From contig JAQCKI010000003.1 of NCBI GenBank assembly GCA_027592645.1, positions 1 through 61,070 of the forward strand: 61,070 bases of DNA, read 5' to 3'. A model generated the notes under the pieces. The model had not been told where the DNA came from. It was given only the letters and a program-made list of their open reading frames with translations, and did no database searches. Both the position numbers and the translations under genes were made by a program. This document shows positions 36,474-45,538 of this stretch, piece after piece (positions within the stretch are counted from its first letter, which is position 1; every line of letters begins with the position of its first letter). The DNA comes from Chloroflexota bacterium (lineage in GTDB: Bacteria > Chloroflexota > Dehalococcoidia > UBA2979).

Positions 36474-37133
36474 CTACCGTGTGGCCGCGGCAGGGCGCGG
36501 CACCAGGTCTGGGCGGGTGGCAAGGACGAATCCGAGCGCGGCGGCGGTGATCAGCCCCTCGCCGATGCCGATCAGGGCGTGCACGGACACCATCGCCGGG
36601 AACACCACCTCCAGCGGCGACGTACCGGAGGCCGCGAGTTGCAGCGCGGTCGCGATCGCGGAGGCCTCCACCGTGATCCACGCTGCCACGAAGGCGATCC
36701 CGAGCGCGGCCGCGTTGCCGAGGGCGAACGGGCGGCAGACGCGGTAGATCAGCGTGGCGAGCAGCACTGTGATGATGCCCATGTTCAGAATGTTGGCCCC
36801 CATCACCACCAGGCCGCCGTCCTGGAACAGCAGTGCCTGCAGTGCGACCACGGCGGTCAGCACGATGATCGCGGCCCACGGGCCCAGCAGGATCGCCGCC
36901 AGAGCGCCGCCCACCATGTGGCCCGACGTGCCGCCCGCGACCGGGAAGTTCATCATCTGCGCGGCGAAGATGAATGCCGCCATCACGCCCATCAGCGGGA
37001 CGGCACGCTCGTCTAGGTCGCGATCCGCGAATCGCACCGCGAGTGCGAGTACCACGATGGCGATCACCCACGCCGCCAACGAGATCGGCGTGGAGAGGAA
37101 TCCATCCGGGATGTGCAATCCCGGTGGGAGCAT
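36474..37133 (-). CDS. cbiM: Cobalt/nickel ECF transporter S component CbiM
   Basis: LHIPDGFLSTP; AAQMMNFPVAGGTSGHMVGGALAAILLGPWAA. Confidence 0.93.
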   Translation of the reverse strand: MLPPGLHIPDGFLSTPISLAAWVIAIVVLALAVRFADRDLDERAVPLMGVMAAFIFAAQMMNFPVAGGTSGHMVGGALAAILLGPWAAIIVLTAVVALQALLFQDGGLVVMGANILNMGIITVLLATLIYRVCRPFALGNAAALGIAFVAAWITVEASAIATALQLAASGTSPLEVVFPAMVSVHALIGIGEGLITAAALGFVLATRPDLVPRPAAATR

Positions 37134-37168
37134 GGCGCCTGCTGGCGCGGAGACTGTCGCGGCAAGGA

Positions 37169-37555
37169 TCACGATGCTGCCTGTCCCTGCTCGATCCGCG
37201 CCCGGCACCCGGGGCACCGGCCGCGAAGCGCCAGGTGGCGCACCGAGACTTCGAATCCGGATTGTTCGCGGATTTCCCGCTGCAGGCCGGCGATCGAAGT
37301 GAGCGGCACTTCGACCTCTGCTCCACACCCGTCGCAGGTCACGTGGTGGTGCCCGGGCTGATCGGCGACCCACTCGAACCGCATCTCGGCCTGAGGTGTT
37401 CGCATGGCGTGCACCAGGCCAGCACCTTCCAGCGTCTCCAACGCGCGGTACACGGTGGATCGAGCCACCCGCGTCCACGCGTCATCCTCGTGCAGTTGCG
37501 CCAGCACCTCGTCCGCCGTCCGATGCCCACCGCCATGCCGTAGCGCGGCAGCCAC
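37169..37555 (-). CDS. Fur-family regulator (N-terminus probably extends upstream)
   Basis: ALRHGGGHRTADEV, RSTVYRALETLEGAGLVH, HHHVTCDGCG...CPGCRARI; first standard start is GTG at 37555 but homologous-looking residues continue upstream. Confidence 0.88.
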   Translation of the reverse strand: MAAALRHGGGHRTADEVLAQLHEDDAWTRVARSTVYRALETLEGAGLVHAMRTPQAEMRFEWVADQPGHHHVTCDGCGAEVEVPLTSIAGLQREIREQSGFEVSVRHLALRGRCPGCRARIEQGQAAS

Positions 37556-37793
37556 GGCCAGCCGTGGCGCGGTCCGGCGCAGGCCGGCCGCGCGGATCGC
37601 CTCGGTGGTGTCGGTTTCGCAGCAGATCGTCGGCCACCTTCGGTGTTGCGACTATTCGCGTCTACGGAGCATCGCGGGAGCCGGAGCGCTCGTCAAGGCG
37701 GCCGTCACCAGCACCCCGCATTGGCCCGCTTGCGGACGCCGAGGGGAGCGCGACACACTGACAGCGCACCCCAATCTGAAGGCGAGCGTGTCC

Positions 37794-39140
37794 ATGCCGT
37801 CCATCCTTGAGACCTACGAGGCGATGCACGGAGGGTCGCGCGTGCTGGCCGCCCAGGCCGCCACCGTCTTCCCCTCCGGCGTTACGCACGATGCCCGAGC
37901 CTTCTCGCCGTTCCCCGTCTACATCCAGCGCGCCGATGGCCCACGTAAGTGGGACGTGGATGGCAACGAGTACGTCGACTACATCGGCGGTCACGGGGCG
38001 TTGCTGCTGGGCCACAACCGGCCAGAGGTGATGGCCGCGGCGCGCGCGGCGATGGAGCGCGGGACGCACTTCGGCGCCAGCCACGACCTGGAGATCCAGT
38101 GGGGCCAGCAGGTGATCCAGATGGTCCCCTGCGCCGAGCGCGTCCGCTTCACCTCCTCTGGCACCGAGGCGACGATGATGGCGCTGCGCCTGGCGCGCGC
38201 TTACACCGGCCGCGAACGCCTCGTGAAGTTCGTCGAGCACTTCCACGGCTGGAACGATCAGGTGGTGGGCCATCTCGTCGAGGATGACGAGCACCCTCAC
38301 TCGGTGGGCGTGCCGGACGCGCTGTACGAGCACCTCACGGTGCTGCGGGATGGCGACGAGGCGGCGCTGGAGACGGTGCTGAAGCGTCGTGACACCGCGG
38401 CCGTGATCCTGGAACCTTCCGGGGCGCACTGGGGCACCCACCCCGTCTCGCCTGAGTTCCTGCGCGCCATCCGCCGCCTGACCGCCGAGACCGGCACGCT
38501 GATGGTCATGGACGAGGTCATCACCGGCTTCCGCATGGCCCCCGGTGGCGCCTCCGAGCGGTACGACGTGATCCCGGACCTCACGACCCTGGCGAAGATC
38601 CTCGCGGGCGGCTTCCCGGGCGGGGCGGTCGCCGGTCGCTCCGAGATCCTCGACTTCATCGAACTGCGCGAGGCGGACACGGACTGGAACTCCCGCCGCC
38701 GCATCGCGCACCAGGGCACGTTCAACGCGAACCCAGTGTCCGCCGCCGCCGGTGTGACCGCACTCCGACTGATCGCGGAGGGCGACCACTGCGCTCAGGC
38801 GGATGCCACCGCCGCGCTGCTGGTGAGGTCGCTCAACGACCTGTTCCGGACGGCGTCCGTGCCTGGCTCGGCGTTTGCGACCTCCAGCATGTGGCACGTG
38901 AACCTCGGCTACGCCGCACCGAAGCCGGCCGACGTGGAGTGGGACGCCGCCGAGGAACCTCACGGCATCGTTCCGGCGCTCACACGGCCGCTGCGCCAGG
39001 CGCTGTATAACCACGGCGTGGACCTCATGGGTAACGGCGGCATGGTCTCCAGCGCCCACGGCGAGCGAGAAGTTGCGGACACCGTGCGCACCTTCCGCGC
39101 CGCGATCGATGACCTTCGCGCGGAAGGCCTGCTGGGCTAG
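37794..39140 (+). CDS. Class III aminotransferase / GSA-aminomutase-like
   Basis: RFTSSGTEATMMALRLARAYTGR, MVMDEVITGFR, LTTLAKILAGGFPGGAVAG (PLP Lys). Confidence 0.9.
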   Translation: MPSILETYEAMHGGSRVLAAQAATVFPSGVTHDARAFSPFPVYIQRADGPRKWDVDGNEYVDYIGGHGALLLGHNRPEVMAAARAAMERGTHFGASHDLEIQWGQQVIQMVPCAERVRFTSSGTEATMMALRLARAYTGRERLVKFVEHFHGWNDQVVGHLVEDDEHPHSVGVPDALYEHLTVLRDGDEAALETVLKRRDTAAVILEPSGAHWGTHPVSPEFLRAIRRLTAETGTLMVMDEVITGFRMAPGGASERYDVIPDLTTLAKILAGGFPGGAVAGRSEILDFIELREADTDWNSRRRIAHQGTFNANPVSAAAGVTALRLIAEGDHCAQADATAALLVRSLNDLFRTASVPGSAFATSSMWHVNLGYAAPKPADVEWDAAEEPHGIVPALTRPLRQALYNHGVDLMGNGGMVSSAHGEREVADTVRTFRAAIDDLRAEGLLG

Positions 39141-39279
39141 CGCACGCGGAAGCGGGCGAATCTCGGGCGCTGCGCCGGGATAACAGCAGAATTTTGCGCA
39201 AACACGGCTGTGCTCTCCTGTGGACAACTCGGGGGATGCGAGGGCGCCGCTGGTTCCCGATCACTGACATACTCCGCCC

Positions 39280-39999
39280 GTGCGGTGGAAACTCATCCGC
39301 GTCCTGCGGCAGTCAATGCTGCGCGGCGCATACGTGGCGGGTGCCGGTTTCGGTCTCGCGCTTGTCCCTGGGGCAGGCGGCTTCATGCTGGCCAGCGGCC
39401 CGGTGGTGACCATCGTCGAGAGCGTGGTCAGCGCCATCCCGGCCGGCCCGGCTGAACTCCGCGCCACCGTCGTCCCGCTCCGGGGTCCCACCGAAGGCGC
39501 AGTCTCTGTTGTCCTCGTGAGTGAGCGGGCGCTGGAGGCGTCCCGCATTGCGGTGGCCGAAGCTGACGCCGAGACGACCGCCGACGCTCAAGCCGCCATC
39601 GTGCAGCAGCCTGAACCGCCCGCTCCCACAGTGTCGGTGCCCGCGGTCATCAAGGATCGCGAGCCGCCCCTGCAGCCCGGCGATGTGGTTCCGGCCACGC
39701 TCTCGTTCTATTACTGCGAGGAAGGCCCCGGCGGCCTGCATCCTGGCGACGGGGGCGGCTTCTGTGGCGTGATGCGGGACGGGACCGTGGTGTATGAGGG
39801 CGCGGCTGCCTGTGCCTACGCGTACCTCGGCCAGCAGTTCCGCGTGATCGGCGACCCTCTGGGCCTGATCTACCGCTGTGCAGACACCGGAAGCGCCGTA
39901 CACGGCCAACACCGGGATATCTGGTTCCACGACAGCGACGCCGGCTGGTCCTGGCAACTGGCGATGGGCCAACAGGTGCTCATCGAGATTCTGCCCTGA
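39280..39999 (+). CDS. Secreted protein with 3D (double-psi beta-barrel-like) domain
   Basis: GTG start; hydrophobic N-terminus; YRCADTGSAVHGQHRDIWFHDSDAGWSWQLAMGQQVLIEILP. Confidence 0.6.
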   Translation: MRWKLIRVLRQSMLRGAYVAGAGFGLALVPGAGGFMLASGPVVTIVESVVSAIPAGPAELRATVVPLRGPTEGAVSVVLVSERALEASRIAVAEADAETTADAQAAIVQQPEPPAPTVSVPAVIKDREPPLQPGDVVPATLSFYYCEEGPGGLHPGDGGGFCGVMRDGTVVYEGAAACAYAYLGQQFRVIGDPLGLIYRCADTGSAVHGQHRDIWFHDSDAGWSWQLAMGQQVLIEILP

Positions 40000-40182
40000 C
40001 CCCTGCCCGGACGGGCGTGCGAGGTCGGTTCCTCATCCAAACTTCACCATGCGCTGCGGGGCATGCACTTGCCCATCGGCTCAATGCACGTCATCATCGA
40101 TTGTGCAGGTATACACAAACCCACCGGGCATGATCCCGGTGCCACCGCCCCGTCCGCCCCGGGTGACACGCCCGTTAGAGGA

Positions 40183-40512
40183 ATGGAACAGATGACGACT
40201 GACGCCAGCCGCCGAGAATTGCGGGCCGATATCGGCCTGCGCATCCGTGAGTGGCGCCTCCGTCGGGAGATGTCCCAGGCGGACGTCGCCCGCCATGCGA
40301 GCATCACCCAGGCCTCCCTGTCCAACTACGAGAACGGCAAGCGCGATATGCCCCTGTCCACGCTGATTGGCGTGGCCGGTGCGTTGAACGTCTCGCTCGG
40401 TGACCTGCTCGACCTCCCCGACGTGATCGTCGTGCGGGACTCCCTGCTCGGCCGGGCGGTGGAGCAGCTCCAGACGCGCGTGCCGGTGGGCGCTGCGGAG
40501 GCCGCCTCCTAG
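40183..40512 (+). CDS. XRE-family HTH regulator
   Basis: IGLRIREWRLRREMSQADVARHASITQASLSNYENGKRDMPLSTLIGVAGALNVSLGDLL. Confidence 0.92.
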   Translation: MEQMTTDASRRELRADIGLRIREWRLRREMSQADVARHASITQASLSNYENGKRDMPLSTLIGVAGALNVSLGDLLDLPDVIVVRDSLLGRAVEQLQTRVPVGAAEAAS

Positions 40513-40524
40513 GCCGCCTCCTAG
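40501..40524. repeat. 12-bp tandem duplication spanning stop codon
   Basis: (GCCGCCTCCTAG)x2, giving two in-frame TAGs. Confidence 0.95.
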
Positions 40525-40550
40525 GCACGGCACGGTTCGATGAACTCACG

Positions 40551-40589
40551 GACGGCCCCTGCAGCAATGCGGGGGCCGTCTGGTTTTTT
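40551..40589 (+). terminator. Rho-independent terminator
   Basis: GACGGCCCC ... GGGGCCGTC followed by TGGTTTTTT. Confidence 0.9.
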
Positions 40590-40665
40590 CCGCGGATCGG
40601 GCCCGCAAGCGGTTCCTCCGCCCGCGTATACTCACGACGACGCACATCGCTGAGGGGGGCACATC

Positions 40666-42066
40666 TTGGCCAATGACCGACCATCGACGCTCGGAGCCCT
40701 GAAGGCCGCAGGCATTCAGGTGCTGCCCGTTCGCGAAGAGATGAGGAACAACCTCATCGCGAAGATCCGGAGTGGAGAGACGATCTTCCCCGGCATCGTG
40801 GGCTACGACGAGACCGTCATCCCGCAACTCCAGAACGCGATCCTCTCCGGGCAGGACGTCATCCTGCTCGGTGAGCGCGGCCAGGCGAAGTCGCGCATCA
40901 TCCGCGCACTCACCTCGCTCCTGGATGAATGGACGCCGGTCCTCGCCGGGTGCGAGATCCCGGAAAACCCGTACCGCCCGATCACCTCATTCGGCAGGAC
41001 GCTGGTCGCGGAGCAGGGCGACAACGCCCCCATCGAATGGATGAACCGTTCCGAGCGATACGGCGAGAAGCTGGCCACGCCGGACATCACCATCGCTGAC
41101 CTCATCGGCGAGATCGACCCGATCAAGGTGGCGGAGGGCCGCTACCTCTCCGACGAACTGACGATTCACTTCGGGCTGATCCCGCGCACCAACCGCGGCA
41201 TCTTCGCGCTGAACGAACTCCCTGACCTGCAGGAGCGCATCCAGGTGGGCCTCCTGAACGTCATGGAGGAGCGCGATGTCCAGATCCGCGGCCACAAGGT
41301 GCGCCTGGAATTGGACGTGCTGGTGGTCGCCACGGCCAACCCGGAGGACTACACCAACCGCGGTCGCATCATCACCCCGCTGAAGGACCGCTACGGCTCT
41401 CAGATCCGCACCCACTACCCGCGCAACATCGAGAACGAGATCGCGATCATGGAGGCGGAGACCACCCACCTCCGCACGGACGAATTCGAGATCATCGTGC
41501 CGGAGTACATGAAGGAGATCGTCGCGGAGATCACGCGTCTGGCGCGCCGCTCGCCGGACGTCAGCCAGCGCTCCGGTGTCTCCGTCCGCGCCTCCGTCGC
41601 GAACTACGAGGCGATGCTCGCGAACGCGATGCGCCGCGCGATCCGCCTCGGCGAGACCGTCGTCGTGCCGCGCATCTCCGACCTGCCGTTCGTCGTCCCC
41701 TCGCTCCAGGGCAAGGTGGAGTTCGAGACGGTGGAGGACGGCAAGGACGAGCAAATCCTCGATCGCCTGATCCAGGGTGCCGTGGTCGCCACCTTCAACC
41801 GCACCGTCGGCGAGGTCGACCTCGAGCCCATCGTCGAGGCGTTCAAGACCGGCCGTGCCGTGGAGGCCGGCGAGGCGCTCCCGTCCGCTAACTACACCCG
41901 CCTGCTCCGCGACATCGAGGGGCTCGCCGAGGTCGTCGGTTCGATCACCAGCGATGAGCGGCCGCAGGTTCAGGCCTGCGCCGTGGAGTTCGTGCTGGAG
42001 GGCCTGCACCTCAACAAGCGCCTGAACAAGGACCGCGTCGGCGGACAGGCGCTCTACCGGGGGTAG
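40666..42066 (+). CDS. MoxR/Mg-chelatase-like AAA+ ATPase
   Basis: VILLGERGQAKSRIIRAL (Walker-A variant), GIFALNELPDLQERIQVGLLNVMEERDVQIRG. Confidence 0.9.
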   Translation: MANDRPSTLGALKAAGIQVLPVREEMRNNLIAKIRSGETIFPGIVGYDETVIPQLQNAILSGQDVILLGERGQAKSRIIRALTSLLDEWTPVLAGCEIPENPYRPITSFGRTLVAEQGDNAPIEWMNRSERYGEKLATPDITIADLIGEIDPIKVAEGRYLSDELTIHFGLIPRTNRGIFALNELPDLQERIQVGLLNVMEERDVQIRGHKVRLELDVLVVATANPEDYTNRGRIITPLKDRYGSQIRTHYPRNIENEIAIMEAETTHLRTDEFEIIVPEYMKEIVAEITRLARRSPDVSQRSGVSVRASVANYEAMLANAMRRAIRLGETVVVPRISDLPFVVPSLQGKVEFETVEDGKDEQILDRLIQGAVVATFNRTVGEVDLEPIVEAFKTGRAVEAGEALPSANYTRLLRDIEGLAEVVGSITSDERPQVQACAVEFVLEGLHLNKRLNKDRVGGQALYRG

Positions 42067-42108
42067 CCGCGAGGCCGACCCCCACGCCGAGGAGAATCGA
42101 GGCCGCGC

Positions 42109-44457
42109 ATGCCCCTCACGTTTCGGTACAGCGAATGGGACGGGACCCAGACGATCCCGTCGCTGGACGCGGACGACGTGCTGGAGGCGCTGTCCGACGA
42201 CCTGATGAACTTCGGCGACCTGCAGCACGCGCTGCGCAACCTGATGCAGCGCGGCACGCGCACGCCGCAGGGCGACCGGATGCAGGGCCTCCGCGACATC
42301 CTCCAGCGGCTGCGCCAGATGCGCCGCCAACGCCTGGATCAGTACGACATGGGCGGCGTGATGGATGACATCCGCCGCCAACTCGAAGAAATCCTGGAGA
42401 TGGAGCGGGACACGCTCCGCGACCGCATGGGTGAGGCGGGCGAGCAGGGCCTTCAGGACCAGCAGCCCGGCGATGGGCAGCAGGGCCGCTCCGAGCAGGG
42501 CCAGGACGCGCAGGGTGACCAGCCGCAGGGCCTGGAGGGCATGGACGGCGAAGGCGACGCGGACGGCCACTCCGCCGATGGCGAAGCGGACATGGGCACG
42601 CCCGGCCAGGCCGGGCGCCGTCAGCCCGGCGCGCAGGCCCAGCGCGGGCAACAGCAGCGCGGTCAGCGCGGACAGTCATCGCCACAGTCCGGACAGCCCT
42701 CGGGCAGCCCTCAGTCGGGCGAGCCCGGCGATGGCAGCGAGCCCGGTCAGTCGGGCGAGCAGGGCCAGGCCGGCGGTGGGCAGCAGTCCCCGGAGCAGCA
42801 GTTCCAGGAGATGCTCCAGCGCATCGCGCAGCGCAAGCAGGACTTCCTGGACGGCCTCCCGCAGGACGCCCCCGGCCAGATGAAGGAGCTCCAGAACTAC
42901 GAGTTCCTGAACCCGGAGGCACAGCACAAGTTCCAGGAGTTGGTGGATCAACTCCGCCAGGCCATGACCAACCAGTTCTTCAAGGACGTCGAGAAGATGG
43001 TCCAGGAGATGTCCGAGGGCGACGTCCAGCGGATGAAGGACATGGTGAAGGCGCTCAACGACATGCTCGCGCAGAAGATGCGCGGGCAGGAGCCGGACTT
43101 CGAGTCCTTCATGGACCAGTTCGGCGACATGTTCGGCGACAACCCGCCGCAGTCGCTCGACGAACTGATCGATCAGATGCAGGCGCAGATGCAGGCGATG
43201 CAGTCGCTGATGCAGTCGATGCCCGGTGACCAGCGCGATGCGCTGCAGAGCCTGCTCTCGGACCGCCTCGGCGACCCGGAACTGCAGTCGGAACTCTCCG
43301 AACTGGCGCAGAACCTGGACTTCATGAACCCGAACCAGGGCGACCCATCCTCCTACCCGTTCCGCGGCGACGAGGAAATCGGCCTGGAGCAGGCGATGCA
43401 ACTGATGTCGGAGATGCACGACATCGACGACATGGAGCGCGACCTGGAGCGCGCCCAGTACACGGGCGACCTGGAGAACGTGGACCTGGACCAGCTCCGC
43501 GACCTCCTGGGCGATGACGCCGCCCAGCAGTTCGAGGAGTTGAAGAAGCTGCTCGAGGTGCTGGAGCAGGCCGGCTACGTCCGCCGCGAGGGCGACGAGT
43601 GGAAGTTGACCCCACGCGGCACGCGCATGATCGGCCAGCGCGCCCTCACCGAGATCTACAAGCAACTGAAGAAGCACGGCCTGGGCAACCACGCCATGCC
43701 AGAGGCGGGACGCCACGGCGAGCGGCTGGACGAGTCCAAGCCGTACGAGTTCGGTGACCCGTTCCACCTGGACATGCGCCGCACGATCATGAACGCGCTG
43801 GAGCGCGAGGGCCGCGGTGCGCCGGTCAGCCTGGACCCCGAGGACTTCGAGGTCTACCGCACCGAGATCGTCACCACGACGGCGACGGTGCTGATGGTGG
43901 ACCTCTCCTGGTCGATGGCACTCCGAGGCTCCTTCCAGGCCGCCAAGAAGGTGGCGCTGGCGCTGCAGAACCTGATCCGCACGCTGTACCCGAAGGACAC
44001 GCTGTACGTCATTGGCTTCTCCGCCTACGCGCGCGAGTTGAAGCCGCAGGAGTTGCCGTACGTCCGCTGGGACGAGTCCGTGCTGGGCACCAACATGCAC
44101 CACGCACTGATGCTGGCGGAGCGGATGCTGGCGAAGCATCGAGGCGGTTCCAAGCAGATCCTGATGATCTCGGACGGCGAGCCCACGGCGCACCTGGAGC
44201 GCGGCCGCTCCCAGTTCGCCTACCCGCCGAGCCCGATCACGATCCGCGAGACGCTGAAGCAGGTGAAGCGCGTCACCCAGCAGGGCGTGACCATCAACAC
44301 CTTCATGCTGGACCGCAACCACTACCTGAAGGAGTTCGTGAACCAGCTGGCCAAAATCAACGGCGGCCGTGTCTTCTACACCACGCCGGACCGGCTCGGC
44401 GAGTACCTGCTCGTCGACTACGTCTCGCACAAGCGGAAGCGCGTCAACCCGCGCTGA
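42109..44457 (+). CDS. VWA-domain protein with Q/G-rich low-complexity linker
   Basis: VLMVDLSWSMALRG (MIDAS), LMISDGEPTAHLE; low-complexity segment about 42450-42800. Confidence 0.9.
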   Translation: MPLTFRYSEWDGTQTIPSLDADDVLEALSDDLMNFGDLQHALRNLMQRGTRTPQGDRMQGLRDILQRLRQMRRQRLDQYDMGGVMDDIRRQLEEILEMERDTLRDRMGEAGEQGLQDQQPGDGQQGRSEQGQDAQGDQPQGLEGMDGEGDADGHSADGEADMGTPGQAGRRQPGAQAQRGQQQRGQRGQSSPQSGQPSGSPQSGEPGDGSEPGQSGEQGQAGGGQQSPEQQFQEMLQRIAQRKQDFLDGLPQDAPGQMKELQNYEFLNPEAQHKFQELVDQLRQAMTNQFFKDVEKMVQEMSEGDVQRMKDMVKALNDMLAQKMRGQEPDFESFMDQFGDMFGDNPPQSLDELIDQMQAQMQAMQSLMQSMPGDQRDALQSLLSDRLGDPELQSELSELAQNLDFMNPNQGDPSSYPFRGDEEIGLEQAMQLMSEMHDIDDMERDLERAQYTGDLENVDLDQLRDLLGDDAAQQFEELKKLLEVLEQAGYVRREGDEWKLTPRGTRMIGQRALTEIYKQLKKHGLGNHAMPEAGRHGERLDESKPYEFGDPFHLDMRRTIMNALEREGRGAPVSLDPEDFEVYRTEIVTTTATVLMVDLSWSMALRGSFQAAKKVALALQNLIRTLYPKDTLYVIGFSAYARELKPQELPYVRWDESVLGTNMHHALMLAERMLAKHRGGSKQILMISDGEPTAHLERGRSQFAYPPSPITIRETLKQVKRVTQQGVTINTFMLDRNHYLKEFVNQLAKINGGRVFYTTPDRLGEYLLVDYVSHKRKRVNPR

Positions 44458-44481
44458 CGCGCGTCACACGTTCGAGGAACA

Positions 44482-44511
44482 ACGAGGCCCGGCAGCGATG
44501 CCGGGCCTCGT
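44482..44511. terminator. Hairpin ACGAGGCCCGGCA-GCGA-TGCCGGGCCTCGT
   Basis: Perfect 13-bp stem between convergent genes. Confidence 0.75.
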
Positions 44512-44545
44512 CGTTGTGTGCGAAGGGAAGGAAGGTGCGCCGTCG

Positions 44546-45463
44546 CTACTCCCAGATGCCGGGGCGCTCTTCCCAGAAGAACTGCACGAGCATCCCACCG
44601 GTGTGGCGCGGGTGAATGAATGCCTCGCTCCATGCGGAGCCGTCGCTCATGCCGGTGTCCTGCCCGAAGACAGGGATCTTGTGGTGTGCCAGCGCGGCGA
44701 GCGCGTGCTGGAAGTCGCGTACCTGCACGGTGATGTGGTGCATGTTGGGTCCCCGCGCGTCCAGGAAGCGCTGGATGAACGAGTCCTTACCCGCAGGCTC
44801 GATCATCTCGAACCGCATCTGCCGGGTGGGCGTATCCAGCACCGTGGTGCGGAAGCCGCTCGACGTGTTGCTGTCCGTGGCGGAGCGGTACGCGGTCTGG
44901 CAGCCCAACACGCGCTCGTACCACCCGGCCAGCGAGTCGCGGTCGTGCGTCGCGTAGGCCAGGTGGTTCACCGCCACGATGCCCAGCGTGCGCTCGCCCT
45001 CGTCCTCGTACGGGTCAGAGGCGTGCCACGGGTCGCCGGTGTACATCTGCCACAGGAACCCGTGTCCGGCACCCCGAGGGTGCATGTAGACCATGCCCCG
45101 GCCGTCATCGCCATCTGCCCCTGGCTCTGTGGCCGGCTCGTATCCCCACGGCTCGAAGCCCTCGGTGCGGATCGTTTGCACGGCCTCGTCCACGTCTTTG
45201 ATTTGCAGCGCTACGTGGTGCAGGCCCGGGCCGGAGACGCCGTTCAGGAACCGGTGCAGGTAGGAGTCCGGCCCGTTCGGGGCCAGCACCTCCCACGCGA
45301 GGTCCGAGGATCCCGGCACGTCCAGGTTCGCACCGAAGTAGCCCTCCGGGCTTTCGAACTGGTCGACGAAGCGGAAGCCCATCACCCGTGTGAGGAACTC
45401 GATCTGCGGGCCCAGCACGGGCACCGCCATGCTGATGTGGTCAACCTTCACGATCTCAATCAC
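44546..45463 (-). CDS. VOC-family (two-domain glyoxalase/dioxygenase-like) protein
   Basis: KVDHISMAVPVLGPQIEFLTRVMGF; LHHVALQIKDVDEAVQTI; HHITVQVRDFQHALAAL. Confidence 0.88.
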   Translation of the reverse strand: MIEIVKVDHISMAVPVLGPQIEFLTRVMGFRFVDQFESPEGYFGANLDVPGSSDLAWEVLAPNGPDSYLHRFLNGVSGPGLHHVALQIKDVDEAVQTIRTEGFEPWGYEPATEPGADGDDGRGMVYMHPRGAGHGFLWQMYTGDPWHASDPYEDEGERTLGIVAVNHLAYATHDRDSLAGWYERVLGCQTAYRSATDSNTSSGFRTTVLDTPTRQMRFEMIEPAGKDSFIQRFLDARGPNMHHITVQVRDFQHALAALAHHKIPVFGQDTGMSDGSAWSEAFIHPRHTGGMLVQFFWEERPGIWE

Positions 45464-45538
45464 ACGGACCTCCCGGACGGACGCCCTTCGATTCTATCGG
45501 TACGCCTCCTACAGCCCACCCGCGATAGCATTTGACCG

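Noticed and set aside
42450-42800. Repetitive GGGC/CAG-rich tract as a CRISPR or satellite
   Set aside because: Irregular, in-frame Gln/Gly/Ser low-complexity coding sequence; no regular repeat-spacer structure.
42676-44430. 584-aa minus-strand ORF opposite the VWA gene
   Set aside because: Leu/His/Val-rich mirror translation of the Q/M-rich coding strand; no independent support.
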